From: Pterois miles
Taxonomy: Eukaryota; Chordata; Actinopteri; Perciformes; Scorpaenidae
Length of the DNA: 64,000 nt
Direction: 5' to 3'
NCBI GenBank assembly: GCA_947000775.1
Contig: CAMQGK010000008.1
Coordinates: 153,501 to 217,500 of the forward strand
Shown: piece by piece, positions 50,901-57,551 of the stretch
Numbering within the stretch: position 1 is the stretch's first letter
How the letters are laid out: every line of letters begins with the position of its first letter
The notes under the pieces: model-generated
The model's input: the letters and a program-made list of their open reading frames with translations, nothing else
Told to the model about the DNA's origin: nothing
The model's database searches: none
Translations under genes and position numbers: made by a program

Positions 50901-51921
50901 TTCAGAAACTCTGTTTTCAGTGTAGACAGGGAAAACGTCAGAGTATGCTTCGTTATCTCCTTTGTGAGGCGTCACTAATGAGCTGACGTGTCGTACAGTT
51001 GCAGCATAAATGCATCCATGAACAGTGGACAAATAAATAACCTGCTAACAGGTATGGAGGAAGGAACCTGCCAAAATCTAAAATAAATAAGTAAATGATA
51101 AAATATGAAAATTGATAAATATGCCTTTATAAGTAGCAAAATGATAATTATTTAATTGATAAGAAGTGTGACATAAATGGATATTTCTGTTTTAATTGTT
51201 TTTTTATTTACCTTTGTATCAATTGCCTTATTTATTTACTTATTTATTTAATTTCCACTTTTATTTATTTGTTTTTGCATTTTTTTAGCGTATTTGTATT
51301 TGTTTATTTATTTATGATTTGTTTATGTTTGCATTTATTTTTATTCATTTTCTATTTATTTCTAAAAGTATGTATTTATTTTGTGTGTGCATTTCACCCC
51401 GTTTATTTCCCCAAACATCTCTATCTTCTTCTTGAAACTATCTCAGTATTTTTTCGTTTTCATTTATTCATAGCTTTGTTTTTACATTTCTTCATGCATT
51501 TCTGCTTGAGTATGCAAATGAGGGGGCGTTGCTTTCATGTTGCGTCATTGTGTGACCTTGACAGCGCTTCAATTGTGTTTTTGCATTTTCATCTGGACAG
51601 AGATTTTTTTTTTTTTTAAACCATGCTTGTGTGGATGGGATTTCTTTTTAGAATGAAGAGCAAAAAACACAGTTCACAAAAAGCACCTGTGTACGCGTGA
51701 ACCAGACCTTAAAGCGCTCTCATATCTCTACCCCAGGTGGCGAGAACGGCTTCAACATCCCCCAAGTGAAGGTGTGTCCAGAGGTGGGCCGCTATCTCAG
51801 CCTATCAGAAGAAGAGCTGAGCAGAGTTGACCCCACCTCCATGAAGGAGTCTGTCCGCCGCCTGCTCTGTGACTCCTACATGTGTCTATACCACAGCCCC
51901 GAGCTCAGCCTTTACAAGTGA
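24886..51921 (+). CDS. cyldl: CYLD-family deubiquitinase, probably the fish CYLD-like paralogue (16 coding exons)
   Basis: Cytoplasmic ubiquitin C-terminal hydrolase of the CYLD type. CYLD removes K63- and M1-linked chains from signalling proteins and so dampens NF-kB/JNK signalling and RIPK1-dependent death. The spliced frame has 984 codons (human CYLD 956). Order: degenerate CAP-Gly 1 (about 95-180), CAP-Gly 2 (about 283-345), proline-rich linker, CAP-Gly 3 (about 480-550), USP core with inserted B-box. Catalytic Cys is about C609 (HLNSCYLDATLF), His about H899 (IETSHYVSFV), Asp about D917 (FFDSMAD). The end MCLYHSPELSLYK is diagnostic. The frame is intact, phases match at all 15 junctions and ATG 24886 has A at -3. 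Its N-terminus and linkers differ strongly from CYLD proper, so I prefer cyldl over cylda/cyldb; that choice is inference. Downstream AATAAA sites at about 52206 and 54096 could end the mRNA. Confidence 0.94.
25727..26121 (-). pseudogene. LINE ORF C-terminal fragment (zinc-knuckle region, RLE-type LINE)
   Basis: Minus-strand translation, with one stop, gives a CCHC zinc knuckle (CRLCKDAQETVQHIVAGC) followed by MLAGSAYMERHNQVAG and PPKVVENNRAKILWDF. These motifs occur in fish non-LTR retrotransposons with a restriction-enzyme-like endonuclease (R2/R4-Dong/Rex6/NeSL type). The endonuclease itself is cut off at the left. A reverse-transcriptase fragment of the same kind of element lies at 31925-32720. 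Confidence 0.7.
26124..26178. repeat. (TA)n microsatellite
   Basis: About 27 TA units abut the reversed SINE tail; a shorter TA run continues on its other side (26295-26345). Confidence 0.9.
26178..26296 (-). mobile_element. truncated SINE 3' tail (same family as 59885-60233)
   Basis: The reverse complement of cgatggactggcgacctgtc ... aagcggttgacgatgaatga, nearly identical to the last 120 bp of the complete SINE at 59885-60233. The tRNA-like head is missing and the fragment is embedded in TA repeats. Confidence 0.85.
26502..26549. repeat. (GT)n microsatellite
   Basis: About 23 GT units, uninterrupted, in the cyldl intron. Confidence 0.95.
27055..28116 (+). mobile_element. Tc1/mariner-type element, internally deleted
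   Basis: Inverted ends of about 28 bp: agtcatatgaaaaagtttgg plus gaacccctct at the left, and agaggggttcccaaacattt plus tcatatagg at the right, next to TA dinucleotides. The interior from about 27400 to 27780 keeps broken pieces of a helix-turn-helix transposase N-terminus (QLSISTVRNVIRRWK-like, then KPRSGRPRK), with several frameshifts and stops. The catalytic part is missing. About 1.06 kb long. Confidence 0.8.
28123..28742 (-). mobile_element. pogo/Tigger-like non-autonomous element
   Basis: Left tip ccgtatttttcgcaccggag then tataaggcgcact; right tip agtgcgccttatagtccgga plus aa. These are inverted repeats of a common fish DNA-transposon type. On the minus strand at 28349-28573 a 74-codon open frame (SYSTIYQWITKAGI then an Asp/Glu-rich tail) resembles the C-terminal end of pogo-like transposases. 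The rest of the gene is deleted. It abuts the Tc1 relic directly. Confidence 0.7.
28800..29690 (-). pseudogene. endogenous retrovirus relic: end of pol (tentative) and env transmembrane subunit
   Basis: Read on the minus strand, 29326-29123 encodes part of a retroviral Env transmembrane subunit: an immunosuppressive-domain-like helix end directly followed by a CX6CC motif (Cys at about 29230-29250), the hallmark of gammaretrovirus-like Env. After a frameshift near 29130, 29100-28960 continues with a Trp-containing membrane-proximal segment and a hydrophobic membrane span ending in clustered cysteines. Upstream, 29670-29440 is an open frame that could be the end of integrase (low confidence). 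The surface subunit, gag and most of pol are absent, and stops and a frameshift break env. The relic lies antisense to cyldl and cannot make a functional product. No LTR pair could be defined. Confidence 0.65.
30560..30890 (+). repeat. degenerate trinucleotide-rich low-complexity stretch
   Basis: Intron sequence directly after cyldl exon 2, rich in AGT/AAT/GAT triplets (gtagtagtagtatcaat). It stays open in the cyldl reading frame as far as the TGA at 30889-30891, so retained-intron transcripts would read through it. Confidence 0.6.
31925..32720 (-). pseudogene. LINE reverse-transcriptase fragment
   Basis: Minus-strand frames, interrupted by stops and shifts, contain ALIDYKKAYDSMP at about 32705 and a MDDIKLYARNKREIDSL segment at about 32420-32370, the palm motifs of a non-LTR reverse transcriptase (the YMDD-type box reads LYMDDIK). 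The sequence agrees with the same RLE-type LINE family as 25727-26121. It is dead and internal, with no 5' or 3' end. Confidence 0.75.
32760..33065. mobile_element. probable hAT-like fragment
   Basis: The segment ggccggatttggcccgtggt followed by ccttgagtttgacacatgtg is a recurring end of vertebrate hAT elements. No matching left end or coding frame is seen. Confidence 0.4.
33990..35150 (+). pseudogene. dead Tc1-like transposase gene
   Basis: Starting near 34050 (MKTKELTMAEKQAI-like) the + strand carries a degenerate Tc1 transposase in several frames. It has a helix-turn-helix start, LWTDETKVNLYQSDGK at about 34460-34510 (first catalytic Asp), WACVVSPGMGSLIFTDD at about 34600-34640, and a DWPSQSLDLNSTEH segment at about 34840-34880 (the DD34E glutamate region). 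Stops and frameshifts occur throughout and the ends are not clearly paired. It lies in cyldl intron 3, same strand as the gene. Confidence 0.8.
35155..36125 (+). other. end of cyldl intron 3, unclassified repeat material
   Basis: The stretch at about 35275-35350 (aaagtcacacaataacacaa, ccatgttctgcgag) also occurs inside the MITE at 60899-61525, so this is probably a related repeat. No coding similarity. A poly(A) run lies at 35810-35824. Confidence 0.45.
36645..38992 (+). other. cyldl intron 4: several repeats
   Basis: An inverted family A fragment lies at 36705-36960 (agggctgtcaatcaa, aatgtaccttaaaagcagat). A two-copy tandem repeat of about 115 bp is at 37066-37275. A disrupted family C copy spans 37530-38100 (aattgattagttgtcaacta ... 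aactaatcgttaaatcgag). A family D (agggctgcacaattaatcg) copy is at 38565-38885, inverted. Bases 38110-38560 show nothing recognised. Confidence 0.5.
37066..37275. repeat. tandem duplication, unit about 115 bp
   Basis: cattagccacacccctttca ... gactcttgtgggaggcatca ... gtttcattgg at 37066 is repeated from 37182 as catttagtcacaccccctttc ... gactcttgtgacaggcatca ... gtttcattg, with about 80 percent identity by eye. Confidence 0.7.
39099..41344 (+). other. cyldl intron 5
   Basis: Bases 39180-39850 are a diverged repeat built around agtaaaagtacat / ggaaatgtagtggagtaaaa motifs, similar to 12340-12600. A large inverted family A copy fills 40278-41296, itself interrupted by a GT/GTAT microsatellite at 40498-40560, a reversed LINE tail at 40595-40680 and (GTAT)n at 40855-40879. 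Bases 39850-40270 show nothing. Confidence 0.5.
40278..41296 (-). repeat. family A MITE with nested LINE tail and microsatellites
   Basis: Ends ctagggttgtcaagcaatta at the left and atctttgacagccctag at the right are inverted tips. The interior is the reverse of family A. A LINE 3' tail (gtttttattgaccccccaat, minus strand) interrupts it at about 40600. Confidence 0.65.
41851..41945. repeat. (CCAT)n microsatellite and small palindrome
   Basis: Five CCAT units are followed by tacggatatccacaattta ... gcagatatccgtaattcac ... tgtggatatctg, which can fold into a hairpin. It lies just inside cyldl intron 6. Confidence 0.6.
42446..43082 (+). repeat. direct repeat of about 95 bp around an exon-like segment in cyldl intron 7
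   Basis: tagtgtctaacctctagag ... gttttcttatagttttccta ... gtgtggctggccag (42446-42543) is repeated as tagtgtctaacctctagag ... gtgtggctgccag (42989-43082). The second copy ends in the acceptor used by the catalytic-Cys exon. Between them lie an exon-like open segment (42544-42678) ending at GG/GTCAGT and a + strand LINE tail (about 42930-42988, ttcccctggggattaataag plus TCTTA repeats). Confidence 0.75.
43225..44340 (+). other. cyldl intron 8: two MITEs
   Basis: A family C copy (gggctgcaactagtaattat ... gcggcagcaatcttgcagctc) lies at 43335-43640. A hAT-like MITE at 43709-44132 has tips agggttgtaccaattggga and aaatggttgcatccct (inverted). No coding content. Confidence 0.55.
44464..46338 (+). 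other. cyldl intron 9: MITEs and poly(A)
   Basis: A hAT-like MITE lies at 44491-44838 (tips agggcttggcgatatgg / attgccagccct). An A-rich homopolymer region follows at 44884-44925 and 44940-45060. A MITE with about 40-bp inverted ends lies at 45205-45680 (listed). A family D tip is at 45930-46035 (agggctgcacaattaatcgt). Bases 46040-46330 hold nothing recognised. Confidence 0.55.
45205..45680. mobile_element. MITE with inverted ends
   Basis: cacttcacattgcaaggctg plus gatcaacctcagcacac at the left matches, in reverse, gtggtgtgatgaggttgatc plus caatcttgcaaagtgaag at the right. The interior is non-coding. Confidence 0.65.
46800..47945 (+). repeat. composite repeat: family A piece plus family B (copy 1)
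   Basis: Bases 46810-47000 resemble the middle of family A (aaaatgggttctgtgggta, catctcccctttacagacat). Bases 47215-47945 form family B: aaaaattgcaattcttgcag, aaatcacagcatg, cataatgttctaaaccctta, ctgttcagacctggtattaa, gattggatctttcaga. The same B sequence is at 52575-53255, part of it at 48330-48545, and a reversed copy at about 49620-50180. No coding frame is shared. Confidence 0.6.
49297..50515 (+). other. cyldl intron 14: reversed copy of the composite repeat
   Basis: From about 49620 to 50180 the sequence is the reverse of the 46960-47560 composite (tgacatttggagatttctgc, tgaggaacagcatag, atgaccttttata-type motifs). A TATCT run with LINE-tail look lies at 50216-50246, and a family A end piece (gattttctagtttcatatga) lies at about 50285-50400. 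Confidence 0.5.
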
Positions 51922-51924
51922 CAC

Positions 51925-51928
<4 letters not shown>

Positions 51929-51972
<44 letters not shown>
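51929..51972. repeat. (CA)n microsatellite in the cyldl 3' UTR
   Basis: About 21 CA units begin eight bases after the cyldl stop codon (TGA 51919-51921), so they should be part of the mature mRNA. Confidence 0.9.
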
Positions 51973-51975
<3 letters not shown>

Positions 51976-54934
51976 ACAGTATTTGAACATGGAACGAAAC
52001 ACTGTACATCTGATACATACATTTTGTCCTCAGACTTAGTCTTATCTGTCAAATGACGTATTAACTTTTCAGAGCCCTTGTTACTTTATTCAACAGAATA
52101 TAAAGTGTTCATAATTTTTTTCAGGATCTTAGGCCCTGTTCACATTTTGCAGTAAAATGCGTCTTTGAGTGATTCTAGCCTCAGCTTGTGCCTCCAGTTT
52201 CCTAAAAAATAAATACATGGTGTTTTCTTACTCTAGTTCCTAATCCAAGCAAAGACAACAACACGCTCAGTTTGTTACAGAGTAAACTAAACTTAAGCAT
52301 TTCACTGTCACTTCTATTTGGGTATAATGATGTTGCTTTGTATTATTTTTAGCGCTGTCCAAGTTAATGCAATAATAAGATTTTCATTTAACACCACTAA
52401 TTTCTTTAACACATTAACGCAACTTGCAATTTTTAGGTTGTAGCGGGCTCAGTTATAAAGCTAGAGTGAAGAAGTTGGCATCATATGAAACTGGAAAACC
52501 TACCATTGGTACCAACCATGTCATGCGAGCTTGTCGCGAAAGAGGTTAAATAAAACTCCAAACTTGGGCTAAATTTTACAGAACATAAGCGCTCGCATCC
52601 AGCTGCCAAAAATTGCAATTCTTGCCGAAATCTCTAAATGTCAAAAGTTTTTTATACCAAATCACAGCATGCCAAATATTATTATATAATATACCAAATC
52701 ACAGCTGGTGTTCCTCAAGTTCTTGGTGTCTATAAATGGTATTTTGGAGGGATAATTGATTATTTTTATCAATTCTTGATTGGCAAAAATGGTTAAATTT
52801 AGCACCAAATTTTTATAACAAATTCAAAAATTGGTACCACCACTTATGAGACATAAATTAGCATGAGGATGGCATCATATACTTTGATCATAATGTTCTA
52901 AACCCTTATACATTTTTGCAATTAATTTTAATGAATAATTAATTCATGTTTATTTCTGATTTATGACTAGACCGACTTGACACAGTAATGAGCAGCATCT
53001 CAAATTAATCGTAAGGTCTCCAGCATTCAGATGATGTTTGCCACTTCAATGTGACATTCACTGTTGACCTGCTGTCTCCCCATAAAGACCCCCTAAAAAA
53101 GACAAAAATGGGTCTATTGTGGGTCTCAGGCTCTGTTCAGACCTGGTATTAACATGCGTCCTCTGATCAGATCACAAGTGGACAACTTTAAGTACAGGTG
53201 TACTCGAGGCGCATTGAGGACGCACTGAGATTGGATCTTTCAGACAACATGAGGCTAAATAACACTCCAAACTTGAACTAAATTTTGGTGCAGAAATGGC
53301 ATGACCATTTTCAACGGAGTCCCTTGACCTCTGACTTCAAGATATGTGAATGAAAATGGGTTCTATTGGTACCTACAAGTCTCCCCTTTACAGAGATGCT
53401 CACTTTATTATAATCACATGTAGTTTGGATCAAGTCATAGTCAAGTCAGCACACTGACTGCTGTTGTTGCCTGTTGGGCTGCAGTTTGCCATGTTATGAT
53501 TTGAGTACTGAATACTTGACAAATCTCCCTTTAGAGGACAGCAGTAAGTGTTGTTGCACAACCTTCTCGGTTTTTCAAAGATGGCAGAGTATTTATTTTT
53601 TTCAGCAGATTGGATGCTTAGCTGTCTTATCACACTTGAGATGTATTTCATAACTTTTTCTGAGCTCAGGTGAACTGGAGTTTGACCTGTAGGCCTCAGA
53701 AGTATATGCAATCTAAGGTGTGACAATGTGTCTGATGAACAAACAGCCTGTAGTATGAAAGCTTTAGTGTACATAATGAACTTGAAGGTAAATTAGTTTG
53801 ATAGTGGCAGTACTAGTCTTTATTTTACCCATGCCTCAATAATACACATGCTGGTCTTTATGTTACCTGTGCCTTAATAATATACACACTGTACAGAAAC
53901 ACTGAGCCTGGAGCATATAACACATGACAATTCAATTTGCACTGCTTCATTTACATGTCAGTATGTGTGTATGTATATAATAGCATTGCCTTAAACTGAC
54001 TGTAAAGATTGCACACAGATGTTTTTTTGTTGTTTTTGTTTAAACTTTTGTATTGCTTCCAGGTTGTTCAGTATAATATAAACAATGTCCTGACAAATAA
54101 ATGCTTTGATACTCTTCCTCTTCCAGTTTGTTTCTATTTCTTTTTTTATTGAAATGTCACCACAAATATGCAGAAATTATTCAGCAAGTTACACGGAACA
54201 CTATTGTGCATCCAAAAATGACTCCAAATTGTAAATATTACATCAAAAAGCAATGAACTAAACCTAAAATATAACCTAAATATACAATAAATATAAAAAC
54301 ATTTACCAAATTACAGTAAAGTAAAATAAATAAGGGCAGTTGTCTTTTTATATTTTTATTACAGATGCATTAAGAAAATGTTTTGTTTTTGTGTATTTTA
54401 AATTTATCCTTATTTTTTTTAGAATTATGTGATAGAAATATTTCTCCTTTTTCATTTATTTATTAAAACAGATATAGCAAGTAACAAACCTTATATATAC
54501 CACTTATAAATAAGGCAGGGGGATGAATGTGGTAAAAGTAAAAAAAATTAGATAAAAACAAGTGTATGTTAGAACAGTTATTTGTTTATACATTCAGCTA
54601 TATATTAAATCTAGTAGTTGACATAGATAATCAGCTCAGGAACATTTGACTTCTGCTTGTAAATTTTGATTTGTAAATATGAAATTTGGTCAAATTGATT
54701 ACATAAAACTGAGAGCAAAGGTTCCTGTCATAATCAGTATATACTAACAATACATTTATTATTAAAGTAACCAAAATTCACATTTAATGTTTTTGAGCTT
54801 TACACAAAAGCTACAGCTTACATTAATGTGTTTATTAGGCTTCTGTAAATGACCATTGGTTGGATAAAACTTATGGATTATTAAGATATCGCCTTGATTT
54901 TGCTGGTCAGAAAAAAAGCTCAATAATAACAAAT
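51973..54934 (+). other. cyldl 3' UTR or downstream region with nested repeats
   Basis: Bases 52353-52575 are the first part of a family A MITE (gtccaagttaatgcaataat). It is interrupted by family B (52575-53255) and resumes at 53258 with a repeated ctaaataacactccaaactt, running to about 53540. AATAAA hexamers occur at about 52206 and at 54096-54101; the latter would give a 2.2-kb 3' UTR. Bases 54120-54930 are very AT-rich with nothing recognised. Confidence 0.5.
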
Positions 54935-54935
54935 A

Positions 54936-56217
54936 TACACTGCTCAAAAAAATTAAGGGAACACTTAAATCACACATCAGATATTGATGAAGGAATTATC
55001 AACTTGAAAATCTTTACTGATGCACATTTTATAATTTGTTGAGAAGAATATTATGCAACAACAGTCAATGGAAACCAAAACCATCAACTCACTGAGGGCT
55101 GGATTCAAAATCACACTAAAAATGTAAAAAAAAAAAAAAATGAAATCACAGGTTAACTGTGTGAATGATGAACTTCATCAAAGTAACTCATAATGTGACT
55201 CAGTAGTGTGTATGGCCCCTGTGTGCCTGTATTCACTCCTGACAATGTCTAGGTATGCTCCTGATGAGCCAGTGGATGGTGTCCTGGGAGATCTCCTTCT
55301 AGACCGCGAACAGGGCATCAGTGAGCTCCTGGACTGTCTGTGGTGGTACTTGGTGGCATCTGATACATAATATCCCAGGTCAGAGGACTGTAAGGGCGTG
55401 TTGATGGCATCAATGCCTTGGTCATTCAGGAACTACCTACACACTCTGGCCATTGAGGCCAGGTGTTGTCCTGCACCAGGAGCAGCCCAGGGCCCACTGC
55501 ACGAGCGTAAGGTCTGACAGTCATTCTGAGGATTTCATAACGGTACCTAACAGCAGTCAGGGTACCGTTGGCTATGACATGGAGGACTGTGTGACCTTCC
55601 AAGGATATGCCTCCCCAGATCATCACTGACCCACTGCCAAATCGGTCATGCTAGATGATGTTACAGGCAGCATAACGTTCACCACAGCATCTCCAGACTT
55701 TTTCACGCCTGTCACGTGTGCTCAGTGTGAACCTGCTCTCATCTGGGAAGAGAACGGGGCACCAATGGCGGACCTGCCAATTCTGGTGCTGTTTAGCGAA
55801 TGCCATTTTGCATGGTGCTGAGGTGTGAGCACAGGTCCCACTAGACAACATCGGACTTTCATGCCACCCTCATGGAGTCTGTTTCTGAGAGTTTGGTCAG
55901 AAACTTGCACACCAGTAGCCTGCTGGAGATCATTTTGTAGGGCTCTGGCAGTGCTCTTCCTGGCACTGTCCAGCCCTCCTCCTGTAATGGCCAGTCTCCT
56001 GGTATCTCCTCCATGCTCTTGAGACTGTGCTGGAAGACACAGTAAACCTTCTTGCAATCACACATGTGGATGTGCCTTCCTGGAGGAGCTGGACTACCTG
56101 TACAACCTGATTGGGCTGCAGGTACTGCCTCATACCTCAAGTAGTGACAAGACACTAGCAGAACACAAAACAAGAGAAGAATCAGTCAGAAAGGATGAGG
56201 AAAGAGCAAGTGTCTAT
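54936..56217 (-). pseudogene. dead Tc1-like transposon (transposase on the minus strand)
   Basis: The left end tacactgctcaaaaaaatta agggaacactt is the terminal repeat of a common fish Tc1 family. The minus strand from 56133 down carries a transposase in pieces: an N-terminal helix-turn-helix (LQPNQVVQVVQLLQEGTS, VSSSTVSRAWRRYQETG), a middle part (QVSDQTLRNRLHEGGM) and a catalytic part (DESRFTLSTRDRR, then VMIWGGISLEGHT and VQDNTWPQ). Several frameshifts separate them. The right-hand terminal repeat is missing; similarity appears to stop at about 56217. Confidence 0.8.
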
Positions 56218-56429
56218 GGCAAGGAAACAAGGATCCTGCAGGGCTGGATCAACAACATGCAGATTTAAATTGTGTCTAACTAATATAGTATTACTATAGA
56301 ACCTATAGAAATAACATGTTTATTTTTAATATATGTTTATATTTTTTCATTCAGAATATACAGTATCTACTGCATTGGTCCACATTAAAAGCATTTGTTT
56401 ACAGAATGAGGATCACTTAATAGTTCTCC

Positions 56430-56624
56430 TGAAGCGCCACTAGAGGGCGGAGCTGACGCATATCCGGATCGCCAGCGTAACTGCGTCATCGTTGCGTACC
56501 CCGGAAGCGACGAGCGACGTGGGGTCGATTTATTCCTGACCGCAACCTGCAAAATTTCTGCTCGTTTCATCCAAAAAGAACGATAAAATAAGGCAGATAG
56601 CAGACGTTTGGATGTTTCTGTAAG
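56430..56624 (+). promoter_or_regulatory. emc4: emc4 CpG-rich promoter and 5' UTR exon
   Basis: A local CpG-rich patch (about 56440-56530) contains an ETS-type site CCGGAAGCG at 56501-56509 and a gcgtcatcg CRE-like half-site. A donor (tgtaag/gtgagt) at 56624 ends a non-coding exon; the acceptor before the coding exon is at about 57510. There is no TATA box, as expected for a housekeeping gene. Confidence 0.65.
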
Positions 56625-57551
56625 GTGAGTTTGATGCTAAAGTGACGGTGTGTTGGCTTGCTGTAGATATACCGCCATGTTTTAGGAAAACAGCCTCGTC
56701 AAGTGATAGTAGCGTCCCAGTTTGCATCGTGTTGTGTCGTTTTAATTTTCAGATTTTCTATGTGAATTGTCGATGTAAGTTGTTTTTACTCGTACAGGAG
56801 AAACAATGTGATGTTGCGTGTTGCTGCAATTAAATCGGCTGTATTAGTAATCAATATTTTTTGTTTATAGCAGCCTTGCTTTGGCTTTTTATGCCCATTA
56901 ATTTGGCGAGATTTACACAAACGTTAACATCAGAGATAGATTAAATAAGGAGAAACTGTCCAGCATGACTGAACATTTTACTACATTAACAGAGCATGTT
57001 TATGGGAAATATGATCTTTTGGAGTGGATACAAATAACGTTGAAATAGATTGACTCAGCCATTTTTGTAGTAGTCCCATTGCAGATGCAAAACAATTGAA
57101 TAGTTTCAAAAATACCTGTCACAAAGATATTGAATAAATTAAGCGTATAAGACAATACTATTGGACTGTTGTATTACTCAGGACCAGGATATAAAAACTG
57201 ACTAAATATTTCATAAAAAAAAAAAAAAACTCAAGCTGGAACATAGTCACTAACATGCTAGTTATCTTGTCTGCTATATAAACTGGTCCCTTTGACGCTG
57301 GCACTACACAGAATAACCATGTGTGTAACTGTTAATCAATTTTTGAGATCTCATATTTTGTTTTGAGTTTCTGAGATGTTTTTTATGATTTATGTCTTAT
57401 GATATTTGATTGTTTTACACCCAGGAAGACCACTCCATGATGGTGATAGAGGGTTAAACAAAAACGAAAGACATCTGATTTCTGTTTTTTTTTTATCTCT
57501 TTATATATAGCTGTTCTCTGTCTCTGAGGTCCAGCAGTGAAGCCGGTTGCC

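Larger units (their letters stand above)
43083..51921 (+). other. cyldl: cyldl coding exons 8-16: USP catalytic core with B-box
   Basis: Exons 43083-43224, 44341-44463, 46339-46430, 46527-46590, 48609-48813, 48905-49013, 49178-49296, 50516-50723 and 51737-51921. Exon 8 holds the catalytic Cys box. Exons 9-11 carry EIVNPLR, YGYVCASK and DPEEFLNRLFQLLRVEPLLKI. Exon 12 has a Pro/Ser-rich insertion of about 20-25 residues not found in human CYLD. Exons 14-15 give the zinc-binding B-box (C819, C822, C830, C833, C848, C851, H856, H858) and the catalytic His and Asp. All expected catalytic and zinc residues are present. Confidence 0.94.

Noticed and set aside
51269..51619. Phe/Leu-rich 116-codon open frame in a cyldl intron
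   Set aside because: T-rich, low-complexity TTTATTT sequence; no membrane-protein family resemblance and no splice signals that would include it.
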